Assembly: GCF_040256645.1 (NCBI RefSeq)
Contig: NZ_CP158281.1
Location: 868,001 to 932,000 of the forward strand
DNA length: 64,000 bases
Reading direction: 5' to 3'
From: Brevibacterium sp. CBA3109
GTDB lineage: Bacteria > Actinomycetota > Actinomycetes > Actinomycetales > Brevibacteriaceae
The position numbers and the translations under genes are program-made. How positions within the stretch are numbered: position 1 is the stretch's first letter; every line of letters starts with the position of its first letter. The notes under the pieces were generated by a model. That model was not told the DNA's origin. It saw only the letters and a list, made by a program, of their open reading frames with translations, and made no database searches. Below are positions 43,710-53,432 of this stretch, piece by piece.

Positions 43710-45269
43710 ATGGCAGATACCGAGTCGAACACGCCCGAAAACGCAGACCTTTCACCCGAGCATCTCGATCCCGAGCAGATCCGGATCCGAAAGGAAAAGC
43801 GCCAACGGCTCTTGGACTCCGACACCGATGCCTATCCGGTCGGAATTCCGCGCACGCACACCCTCGCCGAGGTTCATGCCGCGCATGACGGCTTGGAAGC
43901 TGGAGATGAGACCGAGGACATCGTCGGCGTCGTCGGCCGTGTCGTATTCGTCAGGACCACGGGCAAACTCTGCTTCGTGACTCTGCAATCTGGGGACGGG
44001 ACGCGCCTCCAAGGCATGCTGTCTCTGCGTGAAGTGGGGGAAGAGCGCCTCGGCGACTTCAAGACCGACGTCGATCTGGGAGACTTCCTGTTCGTCCACG
44101 GCAAGGTCATCAAGTCCAAACGCGGCGAACTTTCGGTGCTCGCCGATTCTTGGACGATGGCCAGCAAAGCGCTGCGTCCGCTACCGGGCCTGCACACCGA
44201 GCTGGCCGAGGACACTCGCGTGCGTCAGCGCTACCTCGACCTGATCACACGCGAAGAAGCACGGAAGACCATGCTGACCCGAGCGGAGGTCATGTCCTCC
44301 CTGCGCCGGACGTTCGCCGGGCAGGAGTTCGTCGAGATTGAGACTCCGATGCTCCAGACCATGCACGGTGGCGCTGCGGCACGTCCGTTCAAAACACATA
44401 TGAACGCCTACGACATCGATATGTTCCTGCGCATCGCACCGGAACTCTTCCTCAAGCGGGCGATCGTCGGCGGCATCGAGAACGTCTTCGAGATCAACCG
44501 CAACTTTCGCAATGAAGGTGCCGACTCCACCCACTCCCCGGAGTTCGCGATGCTCGAGGCCTACCAGTCCTACGGCGACTACCACTCGATCGCTGATCTG
44601 ACGAAGACCCTGGTCCAGAATGCGGCACAGGACGCCACCGGATCCCTCGTGGTGAAGCTGGAGGACGGTGAGGACTACGATTTCGGTGGTGACTGGCGAG
44701 TCGTCAGCATGTACGAGACCTTGTCCGAGGAATCCGGAGTCGAAGTCACCCCGGAAACCGAGCTCGACGTCCTCGAAGGCATCGCGGCTGAGAACAATGT
44801 CGACCTGGGTGGAGTCTTCCGCTCACATGGAAAGTATGTCGAGGAGCTGTGGGAGCACTTCTACCAGGACAAGCTGTGGGCGCCGACGTTCGTCACCGAT
44901 TTCCCCGTCGACACCTCCCCTCTGGTCCGTGAACATCGGACCAAGAAGGGCGTTGTGGAGAAGTGGGACCTTTATGTTCGCGGCTTCGAACTGGCCACAG
45001 GCTATTCCGAGCTCGTCGACCCGGTCATCCAGCGTGAAAGGTTCGAGGCTCAGGCGGCTGACGCGGTCAAGGGTGATGAAGAAGCAATGGGGCTTGACGA
45101 GGAATTCCTCACCGCCATGGAACACGGAATGCCGCCGACGGGCGGTATGGGGATGGGGCTTGACCGTCTGCTCATGGCTTTGACCGGCCTGGGAATTCGA
45201 GAAACCATTCTCTTCCCATTTACGAAGCCAATTGCCTCGGGTAATTCGGAAATAGCTGAGGAGGGTTGA
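43710..45269 (+). CDS. lysS: Lysyl-tRNA synthetase, class II
   Basis: A 519-residue aminoacyl-tRNA synthetase. An N-terminal OB-fold anticodon-binding domain ([20 protein letters not shown]) is followed by the class II core: motif 1 [20 protein letters not shown], motif 2 [20 protein letters not shown] and motif 3 [15 protein letters not shown]. It is complete in length and order. The next gene starts 4 bases after the stop, with GAGGAGGG overlapping the stop region as its ribosome binding site. Confidence 0.96.
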   Translation: MADTESNTPENADLSPEHLDPEQIRIRKEKRQRLLDSDTDAYPVGIPRTHTLAEVHAAHDGLEAGDETEDIVGVVGRVVFVRTTGKLCFVTLQSGDGTRLQGMLSLREVGEERLGDFKTDVDLGDFLFVHGKVIKSKRGELSVLADSWTMASKALRPLPGLHTELAEDTRVRQRYLDLITREEARKTMLTRAEVMSSLRRTFAGQEFVEIETPMLQTMHGGAAARPFKTHMNAYDIDMFLRIAPELFLKRAIVGGIENVFEINRNFRNEGADSTHSPEFAMLEAYQSYGDYHSIADLTKTLVQNAAQDATGSLVVKLEDGEDYDFGGDWRVVSMYETLSEESGVEVTPETELDVLEGIAAENNVDLGGVFRSHGKYVEELWEHFYQDKLWAPTFVTDFPVDTSPLVREHRTKKGVVEKWDLYVRGFELATGYSELVDPVIQRERFEAQAADAVKGDEEAMGLDEEFLTAMEHGMPPTGGMGMGLDRLLMALTGLGIRETILFPFTKPIASGNSEIAEEG

Positions 45270-45273
45270 GCAC

Positions 45274-45519
45274 ATGATGGATCTGATGAAGGCTCTATTA
45301 CCGTCGATCTGTGTTGGTTTGCTGTTCTGGTACGTGATGAGAAACATTCTGCGTGCAGATCGGACAGAACGCGAGCAGATCGACAAATTCTATTCAGAGC
45401 ATGAAGTTAGCGAATTAGGCGATAATCATGAATCAGATGTTAAGATGACTTCGACAAATACTTCTGATGATGAAAAGAGTGAACATGGCAAGGGAGATGC
45501 GACTCGTTCTTACGGATGA
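45274..45519 (+). CDS. Small single-pass membrane protein between lysS and lsr2
   Basis: An 81-residue protein: a short start, one helix (LLPSICVGLLFWYVMRNIL), a basic stop-transfer segment and a Ser/Asp/Glu-rich tail. It belongs to the small hypothetical proteins often found between lysS and lsr2 in actinobacteria. Two ATGs (45274 and 45277) follow a strong GAGGAGGG site. The last 35 bases overlap the lsr2 start, so translation may be coupled. Its function is unknown. Confidence 0.65.
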   Translation: MMDLMKALLPSICVGLLFWYVMRNILRADRTEREQIDKFYSEHEVSELGDNHESDVKMTSTNTSDDEKSEHGKGDATRSYG

Positions 45520-45823
45520 TTTCGATGGCTCGGCGGCGTCGGAAACAGTTCGCTTCAGCCTCGACCAAGGTACCTACGAACTTGAACTGTCGACAGAGAA
45601 TGCCGAAAAGCTCCGTGAAACGTTCGCCCCGTTCATCGCCAAGGCTCGTCGGGTAGCGAACCCGGGCGGTCGTGGACGACGCACAGGGTCCGGCTCCGCT
45701 ACGGGTCCGAAGCGCGACACTGCCAAGATTCGCGAATGGGCACAGGCAAACGGATATCAGCTGGGCGATCGTGGACGCATTCCACTTGAAATCGTCCAGG
45801 CATACGAAGCTGCAGACAGCTGA
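45485..45823 (+). CDS. lsr2: Lsr2 family nucleoid protein
   Basis: A 112-residue H-NS-like protein that binds AT-rich DNA and silences acquired genes. The N-terminal dimerisation strands are LVLTDDFDGSAASETVRFSL. A Gly/Arg linker (GGRGRRTGSGS) leads to the DNA-binding helix pair DTAKIREWAQANGYQLGDRG, whose RGRIP loop enters the minor groove. The ATG at 45485 gives the normal MAREMR-like start. The gene may silence the lower-GC island in this window. A hairpin terminator follows. Confidence 0.93.
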   Translation: MAREMRLVLTDDFDGSAASETVRFSLDQGTYELELSTENAEKLRETFAPFIAKARRVANPGGRGRRTGSGSATGPKRDTAKIREWAQANGYQLGDRGRIPLEIVQAYEAADS

Positions 45824-45902
45824 TTCGACTGCTTCCAGGTACTGTCGATTATTGAAGCGGCATAGCGAATCGTTTGATTTCGAGCGATTCCATAATTGTT
45901 TT

Positions 45903-45937
45903 CTGAAGGACTAACGGTGCGCCCGTTGGTCCTTCAG
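45903..45937 (+). terminator. Hairpin terminator after lsr2
   Basis: CTGAAGGACTAACGG pairs with CCGTTGGTCCTTCAG with one G-T pair, loop TGCGC. The following TGTTTCTGTTG is only moderately T-rich. It ends the lysS-lsr2 unit. Confidence 0.65.
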
Positions 45938-46410
45938 TGTTTCTGTTGATGAGCTTCGCAGGTGGGAGATCGGGAACCAGGACTGGAATATCTGCGCGGC
46001 GAATGACGTTTGATTCAACGAATGCTCGCTGCAGTTGTCGAATGTGAGAATCGACTTCGATCACGGTGTGACCTGATCGCGGACAGTAAAGTATGACGAG
46101 GCGTCCGCTGCAATATGCGGAGCATCTTGTTTTCCCGTTGGGCAGTACGGAATCGACCCACCTCATCGACGCGCAGAGCCAGAATGGGCGCAGGGGTGGA
46201 GTGCGCTGTCGTTCGCGGCCTGAAGTGACGGTCACCGCAGAGCTAGTGGCGCAGAACGGGGACGGCCGAGTGCTGGCCATCAGGGTGTGTAAGGGGCGGG
46301 CATTGAATTTCGCCCACAGCCAAACGGGTTCGGCTGATGGCGAAACGTGCAATAGATCGTGGCCAATGGTCGTTAGGCTCTAAAGAATAACAAGACCGAG
46401 GAGGGTGAAT
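45938..46410. other. Long gene-free region upstream of clpC
   Basis: About 470 bases without a recognisable gene. Reading frames of 96 codons (plus, 46093-46383) and 167 codons (minus, 45849-46352, running through the lsr2 terminator) show no family signature. The region should contain the clpC promoter and regulator sites. I see no clear known heat-shock operator. The clpC ribosome binding site GAGGAGGG is at its end. Confidence 0.5.
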
Positions 46411-48963
46411 ATGTTCGAGCGGTTCACTGACCGAGCACGCCGAGTGGTAGTGCTTGCCCAGGAAGAAGCCAAACTACTCAAACATAACTACATCGGAACC
46501 GAGCACATCCTGCTCGGCCTGATCCACGAGGGTGAGGGCCTGGCAGCCAAAGCACTTGAGGGAATGGACATCTCCCTCGAGCAGGTGCGCGACCAAGTCC
46601 AAGAGATCATCGGACAGGGACAGCAGGCACCGAGCGGGCACATCCCGTTCACTCCGCGTGCGAAAAAGGTCCTCGAGCTCAGCCTCCGTGAGGCACTGCA
46701 GCTGGGGCACAGCTACATCGGAACCGAGCACATCCTGCTCGGACTGATCCGCGAGGGTGAAGGCGTTGCCGCACAGGTGCTCGTCAAGCTGGGCGCCGAC
46801 CTGGGACGAGTCCGTCAGGAAGTCATCAAGCTTCTGTCGGGCTACCAGGGCAAAGAACCCGTCTCCGCGGGCGGACGAGAGGAGGGAACCCCCTCCGGCT
46901 CGCTGGTCCTCGACCAGTTCGGCACGAACCTGACCGCAGCCGCACGCGAGGGCAATCTCGATCCGGTCATCGGCCGGCACGAGCAGATGCAGCGCGTGAT
47001 GCAGATCCTGTCCCGTCGGACCAAGAACAACCCTGTCCTCATCGGTGAACCCGGCGTCGGCAAGACCGCAGTGGTCGAAGGACTCGCCTTGGCGATCGTC
47101 AACGGCGAAGTTCCGGAGATCCTCGAGGGCAAGCAGCTCTACACCCTGGACCTCGGATCACTGGTGGCCGGCTCCCGCTATCGTGGTGACTTCGAGGAAC
47201 GCCTGAAGAAGGTCCTCAAAGAGATCCGCACACGCGGGGACATCATCCTCTTCATCGACGAGATTCACACCCTGGTGGGTGCGGGTGCTGCTGAAGGCGC
47301 CATCGATGCGGCTTCGATCCTCAAGCCCATGTTGGCTCGAGGCGAACTGCAGACGATCGGTGCGACAACTCTTGATGAGTACCGCAAGCACATCGAGAAG
47401 GATGCGGCTCTGGAACGTCGGTTCCAGCCGATTCAGGTTCCCGAACCTTCGCTGGCGCATTCGATCGAGATCCTCAAGGGGCTGCGCGACAAGTACGAGG
47501 CGCACCACAAGGTCACGATCACGGAAGGCGCACTCTCGGCTGCCGTGAATATGTCCGATCGCTACGTCAATGACAGGTACCTGCCGGACAAGGCGATCGA
47601 CCTCATCGACGAAGCAGGTGCCAAGTTGCGCATCTCGCGTCTGTCGGTGCCGCAGGAGATCCGTGACCTGGAGGAGAAGATCCTCGAGGCTCGCCATCGC
47701 AAGGAAGCCGCCATCGATGCTCAGGACTTTGAGCTCGCGGCATCTGAACGTGACTCCGAGATGAAGCTGCAGCAGGACAAAGACGAACAGACCGAGGCTT
47801 GGCGCAAGAGCGGCAAAGACACCTCTGCCGTCGTTGACGCGGACCTGATCGCCGAGGTGCTGGCAGCCGCCACCGGTATTCCGATCTTCAAGCTCACCGA
47901 GGAAGAATCCTCGCGTCTGCTGCGGATGGAAGACGAACTGCACAAGCGCATCATCGGGCAGGACGACGCGGTCAAGTCGATCTCCCGTGCCATCCGCCGG
48001 ACCCGTGCGGGTCTGAAGGATCCGAAGCGGCCCTCCGGCTCATTCATCTTCGCTGGCCCCACGGGCGTCGGCAAGACCGAGTTGGCGAAGGCTCTGTCGG
48101 AGTTCCTGTTCGGTGATGAGGATTCGCTCATCAGCCTGGACATGTCGGAGTACTCGGAGAAGCACACCGTGTCGCGACTGTTCGGTTCGCCTCCCGGCTA
48201 TGTGGGCTACGAAGAGGGCGGTCAGCTGACGGAGAAGGTCCGTCGCAAACCGTTCTCAGTGGTCCTCTTCGACGAGGTGGAGAAGGCTCACTCGGATATC
48301 TTCAACTCACTGTTGCAGATCCTCGAGGATGGTCGTCTGACTGACTCGCAGGGTCGTGAGGTGGACTTTAAGAACACGATCATCATCATGACCACCAACC
48401 TGGGTACACGAGACATCTCGAGTGGTCTGCAGCTGGGCTTCCAAGTTGAGGGCAGTACCAACAACAACTACGAGCGTATGAAGCAGAAGGTCAACGAGGA
48501 GCTCAAGCAGCACTTCCGGCCCGAGTTCCTCAACCGTGTCGATGACACGATTGTCTTCCCTCAGCTGAACAAGGAAGAGATTCTGCAGATCGTCGATCAG
48601 TTCCTGGCACGTCTGGACGCACGTCTGGCCGATCAGGGCATGAAGGTCGAAGTCAGCGATGCGGCCAAGAGCCTCCTCGCCGATCGTGGCTACGATCCGG
48701 TCTTGGGTGCTCGTCCGCTGCGTCGCACGATTCAGCTCGAGATCGAAGACCACCTGTCCGAGAAGATCCTGTTCAAGGAGATCGGAAGCGGTCAGACCAT
48801 CAGGGTCGACGTCAAGGGAGAAGGCAAGGAAATGGAATTCACGTTCGAGGGCGTGGAGACCGAGAGCATTGCCGCCAGCGGTCCGGATGATTCCGGTTCC
48901 GGTGGAGAACTCGCTGGAGCCGGTTCGTCCGGCGGCAGCGGTTCTGGAAGCTCTGCTTCCTGA
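46411..48963 (+). CDS. clpC: ATP-dependent Clp protease ATPase subunit ClpC
   Basis: A Hsp100 unfoldase of about 850 residues that feeds substrates to ClpP. The N-domain has two repeats ([19 protein letters not shown] and [19 protein letters not shown]). The first AAA module has Walker A GEPGVGKT and Walker [19 protein letters not shown]-like middle domain ([20 protein letters not shown]) follows. The second AAA module has [20 protein letters not shown] and FDEVEKAH. The tail is Ser/Gly-rich. The start is set at MFERFTD (46411) because the strong site GAGGAGGG fits it better than the GTG two codons upstream. Confidence 0.96.
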   Translation: MFERFTDRARRVVVLAQEEAKLLKHNYIGTEHILLGLIHEGEGLAAKALEGMDISLEQVRDQVQEIIGQGQQAPSGHIPFTPRAKKVLELSLREALQLGHSYIGTEHILLGLIREGEGVAAQVLVKLGADLGRVRQEVIKLLSGYQGKEPVSAGGREEGTPSGSLVLDQFGTNLTAAAREGNLDPVIGRHEQMQRVMQILSRRTKNNPVLIGEPGVGKTAVVEGLALAIVNGEVPEILEGKQLYTLDLGSLVAGSRYRGDFEERLKKVLKEIRTRGDIILFIDEIHTLVGAGAAEGAIDAASILKPMLARGELQTIGATTLDEYRKHIEKDAALERRFQPIQVPEPSLAHSIEILKGLRDKYEAHHKVTITEGALSAAVNMSDRYVNDRYLPDKAIDLIDEAGAKLRISRLSVPQEIRDLEEKILEARHRKEAAIDAQDFELAASERDSEMKLQQDKDEQTEAWRKSGKDTSAVVDADLIAEVLAAATGIPIFKLTEEESSRLLRMEDELHKRIIGQDDAVKSISRAIRRTRAGLKDPKRPSGSFIFAGPTGVGKTELAKALSEFLFGDEDSLISLDMSEYSEKHTVSRLFGSPPGYVGYEEGGQLTEKVRRKPFSVVLFDEVEKAHSDIFNSLLQILEDGRLTDSQGREVDFKNTIIIMTTNLGTRDISSGLQLGFQVEGSTNNNYERMKQKVNEELKQHFRPEFLNRVDDTIVFPQLNKEEILQIVDQFLARLDARLADQGMKVEVSDAAKSLLADRGYDPVLGARPLRRTIQLEIEDHLSEKILFKEIGSGQTIRVDVKGEGKEMEFTFEGVETESIAASGPDDSGSGGELAGAGSSGGSGSGSSAS

Positions 48964-48986
48964 TCTCCTCCTAGAGCGCTGAAAGC

Positions 48987-49026
48987 GCCCGGGGACACAG
49001 CATCGGCTGAGTCCCCGGGCTTTTTC
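48987..49026 (+). terminator. Rho-independent terminator after clpC
   Basis: GCCCGGGGAC pairs with GTCCCCGGGC around a 14-base loop, followed by TTTTTC. Confidence 0.85.
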
Positions 49027-49057
49027 ATGCTCGCTTCCGATGGTGTTGAATGAAGAT

Positions 49058-49642
49058 ATGAGCTCAGCCCCAATCGACTTCGACCATGATCAGGTCTCCG
49101 CAGACCACCACTTCAACCATTCCCTTCCCGGTGGCCTCTTCCTGCGCAGGGCTCGGACGAGCGACGTCAAGGGGATTGAGGCGTTGGTCGCGCCGCTGGC
49201 CGAAGAGCGCATCCTGCTGGCCAAGGACACCGTCACCTACTTTGAGACCCTGCAGGAATTCTGGCTGGTTGTGGACCCGCAGCCGGACGGAACCGAGATT
49301 CTTGCCGGATGCGCGGCGTTGCACATCATCTGGGCCGACCTTGCGGAAACGCGCACGGTTGCCACCTCGCCGGCCTATCGGGGGCGCGGAGTGGGTAAGG
49401 CGCTCATCCGGCAGCTCCTCTCAGACGCTGTGGCAATCGGTGTCGACAGGGTCTTCTGCCTGACCTTCGAGACCGGGTTCTTCGGTTCGCTCGGATTCGA
49501 GCCGATCAAGGGCATCCCAGTCTCCCCAGAGGTCTACGTCGAGCTTCTGCACTCCGCCGACGAAGGCGTGGCCGAGTTCCTGGACCTGGCCCGAGTCAAA
49601 CCCAATACGTTGGGCAATGCTCGGATGATCAAGTACCTGTGA
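49058..49642 (+). CDS. Amino-acid N-acetyltransferase (ArgA-like GNAT)
   Basis: A 194-residue GNAT protein of the short actinobacterial N-acetylglutamate synthase type: FLRRARTSDVKGIEALVAPL, then LLAKDTVTYFETLQEFWLVV, then TRTVATSPAYRGRGVGKALI for acetyl-CoA, then GVDRVFCLTFETGFFGSLGF. The LTFE and FFGSLGF segments are characteristic of this group, so the first step of arginine synthesis is likely. The ATG at 49058 is preferred over an upstream in-frame ATG. It converges with mutY, leaving 3 bases between stop codons. Confidence 0.82.
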   Translation: MSSAPIDFDHDQVSADHHFNHSLPGGLFLRRARTSDVKGIEALVAPLAEERILLAKDTVTYFETLQEFWLVVDPQPDGTEILAGCAALHIIWADLAETRTVATSPAYRGRGVGKALIRQLLSDAVAIGVDRVFCLTFETGFFGSLGFEPIKGIPVSPEVYVELLHSADEGVAEFLDLARVKPNTLGNARMIKYL

Positions 49643-49645
49643 GCT

Positions 49646-50680
49646 TCACTGAGGGAGGGTGAGGCGTTCCTCGTGCTGCGCTGCGAGTCCATCAACGACG
49701 AGCCCGTCGATGATGCGCAGGATCCGATCTGTATCCGCGGTGAGGTCGCGCATCTTTGTCAGTGATTCGGAAGTCGCATGGCCGAGGGTGTCTAAGAGAT
49801 CCGAATCGATCGTCGTGGTCGACGCTGTGAAGAGGTCGAGGGTCACAGAATCCGGGAAGTCGCTTGCTGCCTCCGCATGCGCAGACTTGAGCACGTCCAT
49901 GATGGCGCCGCGCAGCTGACGGTCCGTGCCTGCCCACTTCTGTGTCTTCGGTTTCTCCGCCGAGGCAGGTCTTCCCGCCTTCTGCCAGGCGCAGATGTCA
50001 TTGAGCGGGCAGGTCTGGCACCCGGGATTCCTGGCCGTGCACACGAGTGCGCCGAATTCCATGACCCCGGCGTTCCACTTCTCATGGTCCGTCTCGGGTA
50101 CGAACTGGCCTGCCCACTCGGTCTCTGCACGGCCCGGTGAGGCTGAAGGGCGATCACGTCCCGCAAAGAGCCGGATGAGAACACGTCGCACATTTGTGTC
50201 GAGCACGGTGGTGCGTTCACCGTGGGCGAAGGAGGCCACAGCGGCTGCGGTATACGCACCGATGCCGGGGAGACGTTCGAGTTCCTGTGCGGTCTGGGGC
50301 ACGCTTCCGTCGAGTTCCTCGGCGATCACCCGCGCGGCTTCCTGCAGCCGCAGAGCCCTTCGCGGGTAGCCGAGACGGTCCCAGCTATGGAGCACTTCGG
50401 CGGTGGTCGCCTGCGCCAGATCCGCGGGTGTGGGCCACTTCTGCAGCCATTCCCGCCAGCGGGGTTCGACCCGGGAGACGGGAGTCTGCTGTGACATGAT
50501 CTCACTGACGAGGACCGCCCACGCGCTGGTGTCGGCATCTCTCCAGGGCAGGGGGCGAGCCGCGGTTTCGAACCAAGTGATGATCGTCTGGCGAACGCGG
50601 TGAATATCCGTGTCTGCAACTGTGGGGAATGGGGAATCGGGACGCGAAGATCTCGATTCGGCGGTGGCTCGGTGTGTCAT
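49646..50680 (-). CDS. mutY: A/G-specific adenine DNA glycosylase
   Basis: This enzyme removes A mispaired with 8-oxoG or G. The 344 residues have the glycosylase core SEIMSQQTPVSRVEPRWREW, the helix-hairpin-helix LPGIGAYTAAAVASFAHGE and catalytic Asp in VLDTNVRRVLIRL. An Fe-S cluster is formed by the pattern C-x6-C-x2-C-x5-C in CTARNPGCQTCPLNDIC. The ATG at 50680 (MTHRATAES) is chosen; codons beyond it overlap the promoter and start of the divergent gene. The C-terminal 8-oxoG recognition domain is short, as usual in actinobacteria. Confidence 0.94.
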   Translation of the reverse strand: MTHRATAESRSSRPDSPFPTVADTDIHRVRQTIITWFETAARPLPWRDADTSAWAVLVSEIMSQQTPVSRVEPRWREWLQKWPTPADLAQATTAEVLHSWDRLGYPRRALRLQEAARVIAEELDGSVPQTAQELERLPGIGAYTAAAVASFAHGERTTVLDTNVRRVLIRLFAGRDRPSASPGRAETEWAGQFVPETDHEKWNAGVMEFGALVCTARNPGCQTCPLNDICAWQKAGRPASAEKPKTQKWAGTDRQLRGAIMDVLKSAHAEAASDFPDSVTLDLFTASTTTIDSDLLDTLGHATSESLTKMRDLTADTDRILRIIDGLVVDGLAAQHEERLTLPQ

Positions 50681-50716
50681 TTGGATGCTCAAACGCTTCG
50701 GCTTAGGCTCAAAGCG

Positions 50717-51523
50717 ATGACTCCTTCCAATCGTGGTTCGCAGCCGAAGAACGGCGCCAGGCAGCCCCGCCAGTCTAGCGGGAAGCTGCCAGCGCGCGTG
50801 TACCGTCGGCGGCGCTACATGTTGTTGTTTGCCAGCCTCGTGGTGGTCGCCCTGGTGGTGCTTGGAGCCGTCGGAATAGTCAGGGGACTGGGCGGAGGCG
50901 GCGGGGAAGAACCTGTTGCCGAAGACACGCCGTCGGCGAGTCCGACGACACAAGCGCCGGTGCCGGATGAGAAGGCCGCGAGCGGAAAATGCCCGGAGGA
51001 CCAGGTCGGACTCAAAGCCGGTGTCGACGAGAAGAGCTTTGACGAGGACGCGAAGCCCAAGTTCGAGATGGTGATTGAGAACAATCACACGGCCACCTGC
51101 CTGATCGAGGTCGGCACCAAGGAACAGGAGTACCTCGTTCAGAAGAACGGTGACGTGGTCTGGTCCTCGAAGTTCTGCGCTGCAGGTGAAGACGAGAACG
51201 CTGAGGTCTCGACCGAGTTCGCACCTGAGTCGGAGAAGACTGCCCAGCTTGAATGGAACCGGGTCCAGGTGGACAAGAACTGCAACCGAACGAACAAGGA
51301 TTTCGGTCCGGGGGAGTACGAACTGGTCGTCAAGCTTGGTGAGAAGAAGAGCAAGCCGGCGAAGTTCGAACTGGAGAAGGACGCAGCCACCAAGGCCAAA
51401 GAGAAGAGAGAAGCCGAGGAGAAGAAGGCTGAGGAGAAGAAGTCCGAGGAACCTGACGAGAAGAAGCCTGACGAGAAGAAGTCGGACGAGAATTCCGACG
51501 GTTCAGGTTCCGCGGACGGCTGA
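50717..51523 (+). CDS. Membrane-anchored exported protein with charged repeat tail
   Basis: A 268-residue protein. A basic N-terminus (RVYRRRRY) precedes one helix (MLLFASLVVVALVVLGAVGI). The exposed part has a Pro/Thr linker, then a ~120-residue domain with four cysteines (GKCPEDQVGL, HTATCLIEVG, SKFCAAGED, DKNCNRT) resembling DUF4232-like or immunoglobulin-like exported domains. The tail is a low-complexity Lys/Glu run (EEKKAEEKKSEEPDEKKPDE). The function is unknown. It is divergent from mutY with a 36-base gap. Confidence 0.75.
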   Translation: MTPSNRGSQPKNGARQPRQSSGKLPARVYRRRRYMLLFASLVVVALVVLGAVGIVRGLGGGGGEEPVAEDTPSASPTTQAPVPDEKAASGKCPEDQVGLKAGVDEKSFDEDAKPKFEMVIENNHTATCLIEVGTKEQEYLVQKNGDVVWSSKFCAAGEDENAEVSTEFAPESEKTAQLEWNRVQVDKNCNRTNKDFGPGEYELVVKLGEKKSKPAKFELEKDAATKAKEKREAEEKKAEEKKSEEPDEKKPDEKKSDENSDGSGSADG

Positions 51524-51553
51524 GCAGTTCGCGTCGGTGGGGCGGCTGCGGGC

Positions 51554-51946
51554 TCAGGCTCCGCGGTAGGAGCCCACGCCCCAGGAGTTGCCATCGTGGT
51601 CGCGGAAGTCGAACTCTCGGCCGCCATGGGGCTGTGTTGCCACCGGCTTGACGATCGCATGGCCCATGTCCGTGATCTCCTCGTAGAGCCGGTCGACTTC
51701 TCGTTCCGTGTCGACGACGATGTAGAGAGAGTTGCCGCCGACGCTGTCGAGTGCTGACCCGTCGTTGCGGACGGAGCCGAACATGATTCCACCCGTATCA
51801 CCGAGTGCGTATTCGGCATGGACGATGAGCTCGGGATCGGCCTCGTCCCTGACTGTGAGCCGCTCAGTGAAACCGAGTGCTGCCAACAGAGCGGTCGTGG
51901 CGGCCGCGTCCGTGGTTCTCATTGCCGGAAAAACTGTCGTGGTCAT
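51554..51946 (-). CDS. VOC family (glyoxalase/bleomycin-resistance-like) protein
   Basis: A 130-residue single-domain-pair VOC protein: TVFPAMRTTDAAATTALLAA at the start of repeat one, FTERLTVRDEADPELIVHAE, then GGNSLYIVVDTEREVDRLYE in repeat two and REFDFRDHDGNSWGVGSYRG at the end. The final metal-site region lacks an obvious acidic ligand (YRGA), so a binding rather than enzymatic role is possible. The preceding plus-strand gene ends 31 bases away (convergent). Confidence 0.85.
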   Translation of the reverse strand: MTTTVFPAMRTTDAAATTALLAALGFTERLTVRDEADPELIVHAEYALGDTGGIMFGSVRNDGSALDSVGGNSLYIVVDTEREVDRLYEEITDMGHAIVKPVATQPHGGREFDFRDHDGNSWGVGSYRGA

Positions 51947-52020
51947 ACTTCCAGGATGCGCTATTTATGTGCAGATGTCCCGAACTTTCACACAACTGTG
52001 ATCTCCGTGCGATGTCTAGC

Positions 52021-53370
52021 TCATTTGCCTCCCAGCAGCAGCTCAACGGCTTCGGAGACGTGCTCACATTCCTTGACGCGCATTCCCTGGGGAGTCGAGA
52101 CGTTTCGCAATGCGCCGTGAGCGACGATCGCATGGGTGATGCCGAGGCGGGAGGCCTCATTGAGCCGCTGGCCCAGGTTAGGGACATTGCGGATCTCTCC
52201 CGAGAGGCTGATCTCACCGATCGCAACAAATTTTGCGGCCATGGACTTACCGATCGCGGCCGACGCCAGCGAGAGGCAGATCGCGAGGTCGCTGGCCGGT
52301 TCACTGAGCTTTGCGCCTCCGACCGTGGCGGTGAAGACATCGGACTTGGCCAAACTGATAGTCCCGATTTTCTGACTGAGCACGGCGAGCATCATGGCCA
52401 CTCGTGAGGAGTCCACACCGGAGACGGACCTGCGAGACTGCCCGCCCGCGGATTCGGTGATGAGCGATTGAACTTCGACGAGGAGCGGACGTTTGCCCTC
52501 CTGCGTCACTGTCAGACAGGTGCCTGGGGGATTGCTGCCGCTGCGGGAGAGGAAGAGGCCAGAGGGATCCTCGAGGCTCTTGATGCCGTTTTCCTCCATG
52601 TCGAAGCAGCCGACATCGTCGGTCGGCCCGAACCGGTTCTTCACAGCGCGCAGCAGACGCAGTCGGGAGTGGCGTTCCCCTTCGAAGTTGCACACCACAT
52701 CGACGAGGTGCTCGAGAAGCCGGGGTCCGGCGATCGTGCCGTCCTTCGTAATGTGGCCAACGAGCACTGTTGGCAGCGACCTAGACTTCGCCTCCCGAAT
52801 GAGGGCAGCAGCCACCTCTCGGACCTGAGTGACTCCTCCCGGCACACCGTCGATCTCGGATGAGGCGAGTGTCTGGATGGAATCGACGATGAGCATGTCG
52901 GGCTCTTCAGCCTCGATCATTCCCAGGACAGCGCCGAGGTCGGTCTCCGCCGCCAACAGCAGAGAGTCCTCGAGCGCGTTGATGCGCTCGGCCCGCAGCC
53001 GGACTTGTCCGGCGGATTCCTCACCGGTGACGTAGAGGACCTTGGAGCCGAATTTGGCAAGGCGTGAAGCGACGTCGAGCAGAAGAGTCGATTTTCCTAC
53101 GCCCGGTTCACCAGACAGGAGAACGACAGCACCGGGGACGATGCCACCGCCGAGGACGCGGTCGAATTCGCTGACATACGTGGTTCTCGCCTGGGCCAGG
53201 GTGGAATCGATCTGGTTGATCGATTTCGCCCCGGTGGACTTCTTGACCTTCGTCTTGACCGAGGTCTTCCCCGCGCCCTTCTCCTCGAGTGTGCCCCAGG
53301 CTTGGCATTCAGGGCAGCGACCCAGCCATTTGACGGTCGAATAGCCACATTCGGTGCAGGTGAAAGACAT
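52021..53370 (-). CDS. radA: DNA repair protein RadA
   Basis: A 449-residue RecA-related helicase aiding recombination intermediates. A four-Cys zinc finger (CTECGYSTVKWLGRCPEC) is followed by Walker A GEPGVGKSTLLLD, the RadA-specific KNRFGPTDDVG motif and a Lon-like C-terminal domain (GISLSGEIRNVPNLGQRLNE with related segments). The ATG at 53370 (MSFTCTECGY) sets the zinc finger right at the N-terminus. Further upstream codons have no similarity. Confidence 0.95.
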   Translation of the reverse strand: MSFTCTECGYSTVKWLGRCPECQAWGTLEEKGAGKTSVKTKVKKSTGAKSINQIDSTLAQARTTYVSEFDRVLGGGIVPGAVVLLSGEPGVGKSTLLLDVASRLAKFGSKVLYVTGEESAGQVRLRAERINALEDSLLLAAETDLGAVLGMIEAEEPDMLIVDSIQTLASSEIDGVPGGVTQVREVAAALIREAKSRSLPTVLVGHITKDGTIAGPRLLEHLVDVVCNFEGERHSRLRLLRAVKNRFGPTDDVGCFDMEENGIKSLEDPSGLFLSRSGSNPPGTCLTVTQEGKRPLLVEVQSLITESAGGQSRRSVSGVDSSRVAMMLAVLSQKIGTISLAKSDVFTATVGGAKLSEPASDLAICLSLASAAIGKSMAAKFVAIGEISLSGEIRNVPNLGQRLNEASRLGITHAIVAHGALRNVSTPQGMRVKECEHVSEAVELLLGGK

Positions 53371-53432
53371 ACGACAAGTCTGGCACGTCCCACTGACACA
53401 GCCGCACGTACAGTGGGCGAGCGCTGGCGATC

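Noticed and set aside
45849..46352. 167-codon minus-strand frame upstream of clpC
   Set aside because: It crosses the lsr2 terminator hairpin, has no family pattern and begins without a ribosome binding site. Kept only as part of the unexplained region.
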